Assembly: GCA_028564675.1 (NCBI GenBank)
Contig: JAOVVO010000018.1
Span: forward strand, 124,001 to 188,000
Reading direction: 5' to 3'
From: Onchocerca lupi
Lineage: Eukaryota > Nematoda > Chromadorea > Rhabditida > Onchocercidae
DNA length: 64,000 bases
Both the position numbers and the translations under genes were made by a program. The notes beneath the pieces were generated by a model that was given only the letters and a program-made list of their open reading frames with translations, did not search any database and was not told where the DNA came from. How positions within the stretch are numbered: the first letter of the stretch is position 1; each line of letters begins with the position of its first letter. Positions 1-14,085 of the stretch are shown in pieces.

Positions 1-1430
1 TTTCAAGAAGAAAGTTGCATGTAGATATAAACTATACAAGATATACATCTACACTTTGTAGCTATGATTTACCACGATTCATCCGGAAATTTAAATTGTA
101 CATTAATGCGGAGATCGCACGAGCAAGGAAGAAAGAGCAGATAGAAAGTGAGGAAGATTACTGATCAAGATTATTGATGTTGAGATGATTTTAAACTGTT
201 TGCGAAGAAACAAGGAGCAAACTAAAATATATTTATCTTATCTTTGCTATATTCGCGATCTGGAGCAGATAATCTGAGTTCGCTATTATCTCACGGATCC
301 GTTGACACAAACTTATGCAATTGATCTAAGATAAATTTATTTTGATAATTGGCAACTTTTCGGAAGAATTGGTTCATGAAGCATCTAAATCTGATGAGCA
401 TCAAAAGAGAAAATATAAGAAAATATATTTGTTATATATATTTAACTCAATTAATGGAAAACTGTTCTCTTTCCAGTTTTAGAAAGTACTTCGCTCTCTT
501 TTTTCCTTTTTTTTTTTTTATTTTGAACGCAAATAGTAGCAATCTTTCATTCCCCAACTTGTGAATTAAATTAAAACTCCTCTTCGACCATTTATAGCAA
601 AAAAAAAAAGCGATCAGGAAGAAAATGTATCAGTTAGTATAAGGACGAACAAAATACTTGTCTTTTTTATTTGTTCGAATTTTTATGAAAATATCCCGGA
701 AGTGTAGATGTGAAAGAGGTAGCCAGCAGTTTCTCAGTATGTATCGTCAGGATGATTGCATAATTCCGAATTCTAGATCTAGCAAGTAGAATAGCTTTCG
801 ATTTCAAAAAAATAAAAAAATAAAAAAAAAAAAAAAAAAACGCCAGCTTTAAAGTCGGAGGAATAAAATGGAGTAAAAAAGCCAATATGGTAGATGCACC
901 AATTTCAAGCTGATATAGATATTACAATATTGAATTTTGAAGAGCATGGAGAAATTGCTAAGAGTATGATAGCAACGTTCGATAATATTATTCTCATATC
1001 TTTCCGTTTTAATTTAGATTTTATCAAAGGAAAATATAAGCATGCAAACTGACAGTTGAAAAATTGATTTTGTTATATAAAATTGCAGAAGCTCTAAACA
1101 AAAATAGAGCATCAGCGGCATCATCCAGCACTGCATTCAATAATATTTTTCCTGATCAATCTGTAAAGTGTGCAAAAGTTTTTACAGAATATCTCAAAAG
1201 CACTTCATTTTTTATTTCATCCTACTACATGAAGTTAATTTTTGATTGACTGAAAATGAATTTGACAATTAATTATGATAAAAGGGATATTTATAAGCAT
1301 TTTGGTACTACTTCATTTCAGGACTTTCATCAAATTACAATAATTTCTTGAAATTTTGCCATTTAAAATTGTAAGTAGAGTTTTGTGAAAAAGATGAATT
1401 GCTATTATAATCAAAAAATATCTCTATTAT
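1..1430. other. No gene seen
   Basis: AT-rich sequence with poly-A and poly-T tracts (for example around 822-840). The open frames here are short, low-complexity and lack paired splice sites. It may hold the 3' untranslated region of the minus-strand tetraspan gene that ends at 1431. Confidence 0.5.
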
Positions 1431-4400
1431 TCAATCTTCTTCCTCTCTAATATGAGGTGGTTTATGTAAATATGCTAAAAATATGATATAAAATTTACTT
1501 CCGACATGTATTCTCGTGTGGTAATTATCGACGCGATTCGGTTCTGGTGGGCCATATGAAGCACGGGATGATACCGGTGTCGTGTATGTTTGTGAGTACC
1601 TGCAATCATCATCGTAAAACAAGCATGATTTTGCATTGATGACAAAGCCTGAACAGAATCCAATCCAGAGGAAAGATTCTAAAATTTATATTGTTCAGTT
1701 TTTAGAGTGAATGATCCAACGACAAATCTGAGCCAATCAGTTTCTGAGAAAATTAAGAAAGTGGCAAAATTCTTACTTGTCTCTAATAAGAAATTGCATT
1801 CCAATATCCAGAAGGAAAAGTAGAGCGCATAAAAATAAGAAAGCCTGAAAAGATACCAAGAATTATCATAGCATTTTATGAAAGATAGTTCTTCAGAGGT
1901 AAGAGGACTGCTCCAAGGTAACGTAAAAGAATGAGTAAAGAGGCTCTTATCTTCTGAGAGCTTCTGTAAATTAATCAATGCATTCAATCAGAATGAGTAT
2001 TTTGGTTGTTTGATTACTCATATTACAAATGTCATTAGTTAAATTTAATTTTAAAACTAGAGAGCTGACAAGTAATATCTCATTTCTTTATGATTCCGTA
2101 TTCTGTTTAATCAACTATCATTTAAATAATAATTCTAGTAGATTTCAAAAAGTTGCTCGTGCTTCCAGGCTGGAATAGCAATATGCCATAAAACTTGGTT
2201 GCATTTGATCAATTTCGAAACACTCTTTCAATCCTACACCTTCCTTGCATATGGAATGAATTAAAGAAGTTTTTTAGAAAAATCAATATTAACACTATCA
2301 ATGAACATATTTACTGCAAAGAGATGATTAAGTTTTAGAAAATTTTCGTTGAATAATTTCAAATTTTTTAGAAAATTTGCGGAATAATACGAATGAGCGC
2401 AAAAAATAAATAATTTTAAAGTTTTGCAAACCGCAGCAGCTGCCCATCCCTTGACGACGAATAATATATTACAGTTTGGTAGATTCATGCAACCACTGAA
2501 TTGACCACCACCAATTTGTCTAATTAATGGTCCCATATGGCTGTAACCGGTTGCATACCATGTTTCCACACCTCCAAGAGCCAGGAAAATCAATATCGAT
2601 ATAGCCGACATACATATTTGCTGCAAAATTGAGTTCCAAAAAAATCTTCGTTCAAAAAAAGAAAAAAAAAAACTTCATATGATGTGATAATACAATTCTC
2701 GTTGTTTACTTTTTTTGATTAACCATGGTTTATCAGAGAAAATAAAAATGAAAATAAAACAGATTAAACAGTGAAGACTGTAGATTCTGTGGCGTGGAAG
2801 ACTAAACGATGTTCATCATTACTAATTTTTTTTTTCGAGAATAAGAACACGCATAATCAGCTGACGCACGTAAAAAAAACCACGGTGTGGCAGTATCAAT
2901 AAATGAACAAAGAACGCTTTGCTAGAAATAAGCGTGGCAAATTGTGCATTGTATAATATAGTCTCAGCTCAGCAATATTCGGCGATTTTACTGGTTATCA
3001 CCATCTATAATTTGTGATCACGGTGAATATGTGAGAAATATTCGAACCGAGATGGAAAAAAGCACAGAACAGCGATGGAAAGATCCGAGTTACAAACTTA
3101 CAAATATTTTTGCGCGGAAAAGAAATGGTCATCATTTTGTTATCATCAGTCTCTATCATTATCAATTATTATGAATAATTGCCTGACTGCCGGCAGCCAT
3201 CAGTACTTTGTTATTTTATTACTATTCAATAAATTCAGCTAATTTTTGTAATTTTTGCTTAGCTGTTACTCAAAAGAATCATTAACTAATGATGGATATT
3301 CATTCCTTTTACAACTGAAATTATAACAACAATATTTTCATGTTTATGACAGCCATCACGCAAGTTGTTAGTTTGCAGAAAAGCTCACCATATAAAATAG
3401 GGAGGCACCGGTAGCGATTTGAAAGCAGCTTAGTCCAAGCGGCGGTAAAGCAAACAATATTGCAATTATAACGATTGCCAGTTGACCCCAAACGCTGCAA
3501 TATTTATTTAGTTGTTTAAAGAGTATTTGTTTGATACACCTCATTATCTCATTGATACATAAATGATAAGAGCTCGGACTGATAATACTTGGGCAATACC
3601 AGAATGAGATACTAAAAGGCAAAGCATGCTATCTAATATTCATGAAAGTCGATTGCTTTTCTTTCCCAAAATTCCAGATGGTTGCTAAAAAGTGTGTAGT
3701 TCCTATTGAGTGAACAAATGAAGAAAGAAAAAGTATGAGGTAATTAAAACAAAGTTCTAGTGAATAGGAACATTTCAAAGATTTCTGCTAGAAAAAACTT
3801 TCTAAAGAAAATTTTATTACTAATTATTAGGGTATGAATCTCGAGCAGCAAGAGCTCTAGTTTAATTTCCCTAAAAAATTAAATTCACATATTTCTACAC
3901 AAATTTTGATTTTTTAAAAATCATTAAGCATGGTTGAATGACTCGGAACAATAAACATCCTATCAAAAATCATTTTATTAGAACTGAGATAACATGAGTA
4001 TGCAAATAGATTAATCAGACATAAGGCTGATCAAATAGTGCTTATATCGTTAATATTTTAAAATATTATCTGTTTAAAATTAAAAATATGAAAATATATT
4101 AGTTAAAATAAGAGGATTGGCTGTAAGAAGACATTCGCTTTTCTATTTTGAAATTCAAGCTCTTTAGAGAATCGATTTCTTCGAGTTGATCTATACAAGT
4201 AAATGAAAATGACGAAATTAAGGGTCGGTTTTAATTATTGATAATTGGTAATTTTGAAATAGTTTTACTACTAGTAATGTCTAGATAAATGTCCCAACAA
4301 TGAAGTTTCCAGTTGCCAGGGATATGCATTCTATTTGTGAAATCTTGTTTGTTGAAAAAATCATTAGTACTTAAACTCGGTTTCATCCAGGGATACAGGA

Positions 4401-6363
4401 GGATGACAGTTCAGAGCACTTTGACTATGGCCATGCTCTATCCGCAAGACTTCCGAAGAAAATACCATGATGTCCTTTGACAAAACCGGATCCAAATACA
4501 CTCTCATAGTATGACAAATTTTGTTGTAATAATAATCACAGAATTGTATGTGACACAGCAAAACCTCGCTATCTAAATACATGCCAGTAAAGCTAGAGTG
4601 TTTGCATTTCATAAGTTTTATGATCATCTCTCTTTTAAAGTGGAAAATGTAATCCAAAGAAATATTTAATTCAGATAACGTTAGTCTCAAGATCAAGTCA
4701 GATTCTTGTGACTGAGAATGTAAACCAACACTTCTTCAAACGGATGACAGTTCAGCTCAACTTGAAAAAAAAAAAGGCACACCAAAAATTTTCATTCTAA
4801 TGAATTTTGCAAAGATTATTGTGCAAATTAAATGAGAAATAATACTTTTGTCCACGATGTTGGAAATGTACACCATTACTCCATCGATTCACACCCATCG
4901 GTAGAAAATTTTCATTCGGACAAACCTCATCAGTTGCTCGAAGTTCGTTGATGTATCGCGTATAGCAGACACCCGGCGCAGTAAATATTAGTATCACCGC
5001 GATGGACACAAGTAACTGAAATACTTAGTGAAGCGTGAAGAGTTAGACTGGGTACCTTAAGTGAGTACCACATGATGATATAGAAGCAAAAACCATGGGC
5101 GAACCCCGTTTAACTTGCACTGAGGTCAAGGCATTGCAGATGGCCAGTTCACATATCACAACAAATCTTGTAGCTCTTGCTCGAAATTTGCTTTATTAAG
5201 AGAAGCAATTAAAGAAGAAAGAAATCTTGGGAATGGGAACTTTCGTCATCGAGACTTAAGGCCTGGCTTCCAGTGAAGTCATAAAGACAATGATTCAGTT
5301 GATAAGCATAAAAGTCCTCCACTGTTCTTCCTTTGTTTGAAACAATTTAGCAGTTGCAAGAAATTTTCACCGTAATAGAATTGCTATTATTAACACTTTT
5401 TTTTTTTTTTTTTTTTTATAATAGAGAATAAATTTGCACAAATTTTTCAATTTGTGCGTCCATGGGATGATTTGTCATTCATCATTCCACAAGAATGGTG
5501 TTGAATCAATTTACATTTTTCAGATCTATATATTCATTATTCGCTTTCTCTAGTGTAACCCATTCAACAACATTCAACAAAATGCTTCGAGTGTTGAACG
5601 ATTCATATATACGAATTTTTTGTTGCTTAACTGAAGAATGAAAAGGAAGAAAAGTAAGACAGATTAGAATTCAAAATTTACGAAAATTTTCTAAATATTT
5701 AGTTTGGCTAGTTATATATATATATATTTTTTTTGCTTGATTTCTATTCATTCAGCAGTATAAACATGATGATATGCCTTTAAAATTCATTAATAGTCAA
5801 TTGCAAAATTAGTTCTACTTTTCCAGCATTACCTTATCGTGGTTGCTAAACGAAGGAACAAAGGGTAATTTGAAAATTTGGTGTAAATGGCTGAGTGCAT
5901 AAAGTCGAACCGTCGAACTATGTAGGGAAATCGGATAAAAAAATAGTCGAAGCATATTAAATAAATTTCACCATGCAGCGCAGGTAACATAATTATGGGC
6001 TACGAACAAGCCTAACACACTTCTTATTAGATTAAGTCATGATATGACAGAGATTGTTTAAGAGATATTTAATTTAGCATATTCAACTAAATAAAGTTTT
6101 GGTTTTCATAGCATTTTAACTTCGTATCATATCTAGCAAAGCAAGTTCAGAAGATAACAATTAAAGAATATGCAAGAAATGATGAAAAACTTTGTATTTT
6201 CTATTCTTGGTTATAGAGACTGTAAATAAAGTGAGTTCTTCGATGGCAAGGAATCATCATATATGTTCAACAATTACTAGTAAAAAAGAGAAGTTATAAC
6301 ACTTACCAAAATGAATACTCTGATGAAAGCAGAGATACCAACAAATAGCGTATGTGGTACCAT
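1431..6363 (-). CDS. Tetraspan membrane protein (MARVEL/claudin-like), 252 aa, 6 exons
   Basis: Six exons join in frame on the minus strand: 6307-6363 (ATG), 4846-5015, 3389-3494, 2432-2620, 1777-1844 and 1431-1599 (stop). All junctions are GT-AG and every phase matches, giving 759 nt. The protein has four hydrophobic segments, roughly residues 18-38, 77-100, 112-132 and 166-190. The long loop after the first carries two cysteines, and the C-terminal tail is Tyr/Ser/Pro-rich and polar (from YSQTYTTPVSS onward). The last membrane segment follows a GWAAAAAFLFL stretch and ends near a conserved-looking aspartate, as in MARVEL proteins. The nematode Clc-like and claudin families are alternatives. 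I do not recognise the exact orthologue. The exon phases make the model strong; the family name is inference. No partner genes lie nearby. Confidence 0.72.
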
Positions 6364-9300
6364 CAACCTTTAATAAAAATTTCAAAATTTGTAAGAAAAC
6401 TTTAATTCAAACAATCAATTCACAGATCATCAGTTAATTATAGCATTTAATACAGCAGTTGTTGCAATAATCGTTCATAAAATTCAAGTTGCAAAAGTCA
6501 CAGTAAGTGGGAATTATAGTGCAGCTCTTGAGTAATGCACTATTAACATAGACAGGGTCCTGGATATCAATTCGGAAGAAAGACTAATACTTCGGTGAAT
6601 TTAAAATTTTATTTGAATCTAAAATATGATATTTTAATGGTTATTGAAAGATAGGCACTTTTTAAAATAGTTTTAAAAAGGCATCTCTAAGCCATTTTTT
6701 GAAAAATGGTATTATTTTAGAACTAGCTCTGATGTGATCTATTCAACTAAACAAGCTATCTGAAATGTACAGATGCATAGGGTTGTGGAGCGTGATGTCC
6801 AATAAACATCTCTCTCATTAGGCCAAACTTGACTGATGAAAAGAAGTACACATCAAAGAATATTTGCACTTCAGAATGTCCTCGGAGAAAGAAGAAAGCT
6901 ACGTGCTTGCGAGAAATGCTGCCATAATGGAAATGAGGAAGAAGCGCAAATGTTGCAGATCTGAAATGGTAATTTGGAAAAACACGGCGCATGTATGCCA
7001 CTTGTAAACTTGTTCTGAGGCAGCGAGCGCACAACAAAAGCATTTTGTGCATAGGATGGATGGATGGATGGATGGGGTGGTGCTGATGGTATTACCGATG
7101 GATGAAAATCGTCCGTACGTCGACATCAACAACGACAACAGCAACCTCAAATGGCAGTAGAGACTTTTGAGTGCTCAACAAGGAACAAATTAAACATGAT
7201 CGTAATGGCTCGATATATATTTATGATGATGGTGGTGATGATGATTGAATACTGTGCATACTTGGGAACCTCCCTGCCCGGTCCTCAACCCTCGCATTAT
7301 CTCATCAACATCATCATCCTCAACAGCAAGAATGAAGGTGAAGAGGAGAAAAGTGACGAGCTGTCGGGAAAGAGTTTCGGTACACAACAGTTATCACTTT
7401 AATATGTATACAATTCGTTCCGTGCTGTTTCGGTACATTTAGCGATCGCTATGCTACAATTAAGAAAATATTTCTGTGACATATCACATCACTGTAATCC
7501 AAATCATTCTCCTAACATTGGCTTAAAGGACGAAATAAACATAAATAAGTGGCTAATAAGAGTCTTTATCGCGACGTCGGTATGTCTAGCACTATCAGCG
7601 GAATCTCCAGTCGAAATGGCTCTGATCCTATTTAAATTAGCTGCTAAAACAGTTTTTTCAATTTCAGAAATGACCAGTAGAATAAGCATAATTGGAAGTT
7701 GTCAACAAGTATTTCAAGCAATTCATGACAGTGAATTTTCTCTTATTTGTGTCATTCTATTATAATGCGTAATGATGCTTAAGCGCCTCACCTACGGCAC
7801 CTTCTCATCAAGCAATAGTTGACATAGTTGTTATATTTTGGAATAAATCAGGTATCGAATAAAAAAAAAGCACTGATATGCTTTGATTGCTTAGCATCTT
7901 TTGAATTTCTGAAATTTCAACCTACGCTTGGAAAACATTGAATTTTTTTTTATGCCGAGATATAAAAAAAAAGAATTAAAGGTGATTGATGAAGAACAAT
8001 GCGTATGGATCCAATCAGTCGGTCTTCCTCCCCTTTCTCTCCTATCATAACCTCTCTTCAGAACCCAGATTTTTTTTTCCCCTTCATTTTTTGAAACAAA
8101 TTCCACAACTCGGTGCTTTCTAACAACAGCGCGGAAAGAATCACATCATCTTGCTTTATATTTAATGAAATGTCATTTTCAGAAATACAAAATGTAAAGA
8201 CGATTAGGATTACAACAGTTTCTAAGTTTGGGCTCTTCGATATGATGACTAACAAATTTGCGGTGCTGTCAGTGATGGCTACGGGAATAAATCGAAAAAA
8301 GTTGCTTTTTTTTATATAAAATTATGATTGTACAGCAGAAAGCCAATAAAAACTTGGATAGAATGAAATAGTTCGGAAATATGACTCAATCACTTGACAA
8401 CTACAGTGTTATTCACACTATTTCATTTCATATTTTACGTAAATTTCACAATTCTTACTTAATCGCTATAGTCATAATAAAGTAGGATTAACGACCAGTT
8501 AAGCATTATCGAATTTCAAATTTCTAATAGCTAAAAGTGCGAAACAGCGGAATGTGCAAATAGTAAAGGAATAGATGTACTTCGTGCGGATATCAATAGC
8601 CAAAACGATAAATATAGCGAAATACTAAACTCGTAAAGATCATTTCATCAAATATGAAATCATTGCTTCGATATTCTGTTACCGTTATAGACATTGCTTA
8701 TCTCTTTCTGGAAAAAATAAGATAAATTTTTTCTTTTTAACTTTAAATTTCTAATTTACCAATAGAAAATTTTTGGGTGGTTCTCGTAATTTTCCAGTTT
8801 AGTTTTGCCAAGAACTTGAAAAAATTTTTAAGAACTTGAAAACAAATAAGAAAAGTTTAAAATTCAAACTAAACGCTTTTTCTTTGAGTGACGTTCTTCG
8901 GCAATAATTTATAATCATTTGCTGTCATTCTTTCCTGTTACAATACTTCGTGTGTTTTTCAGTTTGCAACAAGCAGAGTTTCAATAATAAAAGGACCTTT
9001 ATTCATTACAATCAGCATCATTCATACTCCTACAGTACCTTTCTCTAAATGGTGACAAAAAAATGATAAGTTACCCTTTTCATTTTTGATGACTTGTACT
9101 GGTTAGTTAAGACTTGTGAAATTTACGTAAAATATATGATCTGAACCGCTTATTCCAGGTTTGAAGAATTTACGACTGATACAAGCAAGAATCTTCGCTA
9201 ACAAATCAAATCCAGGATTAATCTGAAATTGCTCTGAGAACTTTAAATTTCATTGATAAGGAAATATTGAAATGAACCGAAAAATGATAATTAATAGACT

Positions 9301-12300
9301 TTCACATATTGCTTCACTCGAAGAATTATCTTATCTTTTTCCAGTTTCAACGGCAGTCAATATCGTTTAGTGATTTGAAACTTTATCTTAAATGTTTCGG
9401 GATGAAAAAAGTCAAAGTGCATCTGCTCTGGAAGACACCGAAATGCATTACATAAACAGATTGATGTGCTTAATTGACAAATGTAAAAGTATAAAATGCG
9501 AGACATTCCTTGTCAATGTGAAAGCAAAGATATTTAAATGGCATTTTGAGCACTACTAACAATAAAAAAAAATCGGACTACAAGCAATTTCATATGCTTC
9601 TCGTTGAGTTGGGAAACTAAACGATTTATAATAATGATGGAAAAAGCTTCACTGATAGCTTGTAAATCATCTGAATCTAATCAATAGTCTCAAAAAGTAA
9701 CGATTCAGTTCCGGATTATTCAAAAGATCGTGTCTTGCAATCATGCAATAGCTTTGCAAACCGATACATTGAACAAGTTCATTATACTTCTTTCAAAATA
9801 ACTATCTGTCAGCTATTCCCAGTTTATAGAGTTTACATAGCTTAAAAACCGCTTCAATTACGGTTTCACTAAAGCTATGCAAACTGAATATTCGATTCAT
9901 TGTCAAATCCTACCAATTTCAAATTTACTTCATTTGTGATGTTAAAGCATATGTCTAACATTAAACAAATTTTTCGGAGAACTGCCAAAATATTTAAAAT
10001 TCTTAAGCTAGGACTGCCAAATATCTATCCTGAATCATATCCACCAACAATTTTTAGAACCCTGGAAGTATTTTCATAAGCTCATTTAGAAAATCTACTT
10101 GGATGAATAGTATCTTTTTATTTTCGAATTTCCAATTGTCAAATACAGTAAATGACTCTGCTATAAATGTCAATATGCAAATGATATTCAGTAGTCCATA
10201 CATATAAATCACAAAATTCATCCAGAAATAGAACATCCTTCTTTTTCTTCTTCAACATCTAAGTCTGGTGTCTCAAGAACATATCAAAAACATACAACCA
10301 ATTCCAGCATAACCAGTATTTTTGAAGGTTCAATGCAAAAGTTATTTCGAGATTTCGGAGTTTCAAGCTGAGCTAAATCCGAATAATTTATATCTATTCT
10401 TTTAAAGTATCCTGCAATCATTCCATAATGTGGAAGCTCATGGCATATATTAAAATATAACAACCTTCAAAACTAACACTTATATGCATTCACATGCCAT
10501 TTGTCAGTAGTATTAAAGAACTTATAGGGTTGTGTTCTAAATTTCTTTCTGCTTTTTTTTGGTAAGAGAGAATTCCAGTTTGTTGTGTGGCTACTTTACT
10601 AGGTGACATTTTTGACTCCTAGCTGATTACACTTTTCTCAGGTAGATTTTACGTATTTTATCTCGATTTTCTTTTTTTCATAGTTAATCCATTGATTCCT
10701 GAGTGAAAAATAGGGGATGAATTTTTACGAGACCAAAGTAGGGGACGAATTGCCTAGTTATTACTTACTCGTTGTTAAACGACTCTTCAGTTTCATGACC
10801 TAACTCTTGAACTGATAACAAGAATAGAAAAAAGTCCGAGTAATCGGGATATGCACAATAATATACCGAATGATAAAACAAAGCTTAAAAACTCGAAAAA
10901 TCACATCCTTTATCAAATAGCAGCCGAGATTGATAATTAGACTGCCTTTTCGATATATTATAAATTTTGATCTTTTTCCCAAGTTAAAACTATCTTTGCA
11001 TCAGAATAAGATGTATCATCATTTCGGCACTGTTGAGATCTGAACATGAACAAATTTCCATAAATATTAAATAAAATTCATAAAAATCATATAAGGTAGG
11101 CAGGAATTAATGGATTGAGTATGACAATATTATTAGAATTTTCTCGAACCTGTGCAGAAGTGATTACATCATGTAATCAATATTAGTAAACTATTCGACC
11201 GAATAACTAAGCAACATCAATTTACTGAAATGATTTCAAAATCATCTAAATTAAACAGAAACCAAGCTTAAATTTGATGCCATCAATTCAAAACTTGGTA
11301 AACAAAAACATTTAAAATCCTGAAAAAAAAAAAAAAAAATCCCTTAAAGAAACAATGACTTCTTTCTACATTACTGAGAAGAATGAAAAAGAGGAGTCAA
11401 AGAGAATGAAGGGAAAGAAAATAACAAGACAGGAAGCTTCATTTTTTTTTATTTAGTATTTAAACCAATTTTCAATAAAAGATATTACAAGCGTTTATTA
11501 ACACATCATACTAATGTATTATTGAGGATCATATTTTCAACATTTATACTCCAAACATCTATGCTACCATAATTGATCGTAACTATATTTAACTGCCACG
11601 AACGATAATTCATCTCAGGAAATAGGATGCTTAGATTTTTCTGTCTAAGTCGATCACTTACAAGCTAGCTCTTTTAAAACACTCAAACAATCCCTCCCTT
11701 ATTTTAGTTTTTACTAGTTACCTACAAACATATGACACAATCAAATTCCAATTCCATTAAAATCTCCATTCTTGCAAGATAATACATTGTTTCGAGACAT
11801 ATGAACTATAATAATAATAATATTATTATAAAACAAATTACTGAAAACAATCACCGAGCGTTATAAAAAAAAAAAAATAAAATTACATGAGTTCCAGAAA
11901 GCAGCAGTAAGTAAAATGTTTATTTTCTAAAAATAAATTTCATATACTATTAATGGCAGTAAGGACAACAGTGAGAAAATTTTAAACTTGGTAAAGGAAT
12001 GAAATAAGACTAAATAAAGGAAAAAAATTAAATGAAGAAACAACAACTAGCTATCTATCTAGTATGATCATTTGATTTAAGCAGCATGCCTACCTCACCT
12101 GGGAATTAGAAAATTTTCTCCCGCATTTTGACATCGAATTGCTGTGAAAACGTAACAGAAATCACGTTAATCTCCAAAACACTGTTTTTTTGATAATGCA
12201 TTCATTGCATTCCAAAGACTGTTAATCTTAAATTAATAGACCAAATCATCTCTTTAAAATAAATGAAAATATGGCACTAACTGAAAATTTGTTTTTAAGA

Positions 12301-12819
12301 AAGATTTATACAAACTACTGCAATGTCCTCAGAAATAAATAAATGAATAAAAGTGTAAACACGAGTAATGTTCACTGGTGCATAGAATAAGAATTCACAA
12401 ATCTATCAGATTTACAAAACATGTACATTGATTCAACTTGATTGATGGGAAATTTTCTACAAATGGTTTTATCTTAACCACTGTAATAGGTTAGAAAAAA
12501 AAAAAGAAACAATTTCTGTAGCTCCATATGTTATGATACAGTGAAATATGCAGAGTTGCTTAATACACATATTAATCTCTTTTTAGCAGTACGGTATCAA
12601 ACATGAAGGAAGAAATGAAAAAAAAAATATAATGATACCTAAATATCAGAAATTATTTATGAACATGCAACTGTGAAATAAATATCTGAAATTTTCATTG
12701 TACCAACTGCATGCATTGTCAAGGTGAAAAAAAAAAAAAAAAAAAAGAAAAAGGAAAGAAATTCAAAAAAGACCACATTAATGGAAAGCAAAAATTTATG
12801 TCATATGGAAACTATTCAA
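6364..12819. other. Long g gene-poor stretch
   Basis: About 6.4 kb with no gene I can support. It holds a GGAT microsatellite, poly-A tracts and AT-only palindromes (around 11810-11830). Two overlapping open frames at 7451-7765 (plus) and 7504-7689 (minus) and one at 8058-8255 (minus) read acceptably, but they have no convincing splice partners and no family resemblance. Confidence 0.45.
7054..7075. repeat. (GGAT)n microsatellite
   Basis: Five and a half uninterrupted GGAT units followed by GGGG. A looser ATG/GTG-rich stretch follows at about 7200-7245. Confidence 0.9.
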
Positions 12820-14085
12820 TTACTCCAAAGATGAAAGCATAAGCAATTGCTTCAGCACCTTAGTTTGCGAAGTTTCACGTATTTCACCAGCCAAAAACAT
12901 TTCATCCACGACTGTATAAACCTAAAAGAAGGTTATAAAATGGAATTCTGCGCAATTTGAAAATATTAAGAAAAATGGCTAAATAAAAAACATGGCCAGC
13001 TAAGTATGGTTACTGAAAAAAATAAAAATAAAACGGAAATCAGTGTGATAAAAATTTATCAATTTGATGAGTCAGAATATAGAGGTTCTGTATTTTTACC
13101 AATATGTAATTTTTCTAACAGATGTTTTACTCACTGTTGTGAGTATAAAACAGAAAATTTCTCAGTGCCCAGGGAGAAGTACCATAAATACTGAAATATG
13201 ATATAAAGTTTAGCATTCTTTTTCATAACATTATTTTGATGAGCAGTTTATGCAACTATGATACAAAAAGAAGCTTTCAGTGCTAAGCAACACACTTATA
13301 ATATATTTGAATAGAAATAAAATCTGGAATCATCTCGAACTACACTATAGTTCATTATTAAATTATGAATGACATCTGAATATATATATTGATCGAAAAG
13401 AAAGAAAAAAGAAAGAAGTATCTACCTTATAAAAATTGAACACTAGATCAAGTTCGCATACGTTGTGAAAATATTCATTTAAAACCTCCACAAAATTATG
13501 TATTGCTTCCAGATAATACAAATTATTGTCCAGTATATCAACACAAATGCAAAAATACAGACCAGCGTAACGCCGATAAACGATTTTGAAACTTCGAAAC
13601 TAAAAAATAATGAACTGGAAGCCACTGAGAATAAGGACTTTATGACGAGTTTCATGTTCTCGTCGAATACTTTCATACATCTTCGACAAATATTTCTGGT
13701 CTGACATGGTATTTTCTTACTGACTAGATTTTTTCTTTCTTCGAAATTAAATTCGAAATTTCTTGGAAGAAATATCGCTCCTCTTCACGCTACTGAAGTT
13801 ACTATTCTACTGGTATTCCACAAATTTTGAATTACAGTATCCCTTGAAAGATTATTTCTTAGAAGTCCAAAGTAAGCGTCATTTCAAATAACTACTGATA
13901 GCGAAGTAAAGAAGAAGGAAAAAAAAACTTACTTCTACAAAATTTGTATGCTTAGCATCTCGTACCGTTACACAAGCATGCACCTCTTCTATCAGTTTCT
14001 GCTTTTCATCATTATCAAAGTTCATGTACCATTTGGCCAATCGAGTTTTGCCTGCACGATTTTGGATGAGAATAAATCGTATCAT
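12820..14085 (-). CDS. AP2S1 (aps-2): AP-2 clathrin adaptor complex sigma subunit, complete, 142 aa
   Basis: Three minus-strand exons: 13933-14085 (ATG), 13426-13599 and 12820-12921 (stop). Donors are GTAAGT and GTAGAT, acceptors end TTTTTAG and TTTTAG, and all junctions fall between codons. The 142 residues equal the usual length of the family and align end to end with animal AP2S1. It starts MIRFILIQNRAGKTRLAKWY, contains RRYAGLYFCICVD and NEYFHNVCELDLVFNFYK, and ends VLKQLLMLSSLE. Sigma2 is the small chain of the AP-2 heterotetramer at the plasma membrane. With the alpha chain it binds acidic dileucine cargo signals and stabilises the core during clathrin-mediated endocytosis. The whole protein is one longin-fold clathrin-adaptor small-chain domain. 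Small changes from vertebrates include MNFDNDEKQ near residue 21. Nothing is broken. Confidence 0.97.

Noticed and set aside
4364..4696. 110-codon minus-strand frame inside the tetraspan gene
   Set aside because: It lies in intron 2, and neither phase nor acceptor lets it join. Exons 2 and 3 fit each other directly. Frames of this size occur by chance in AT-rich DNA.
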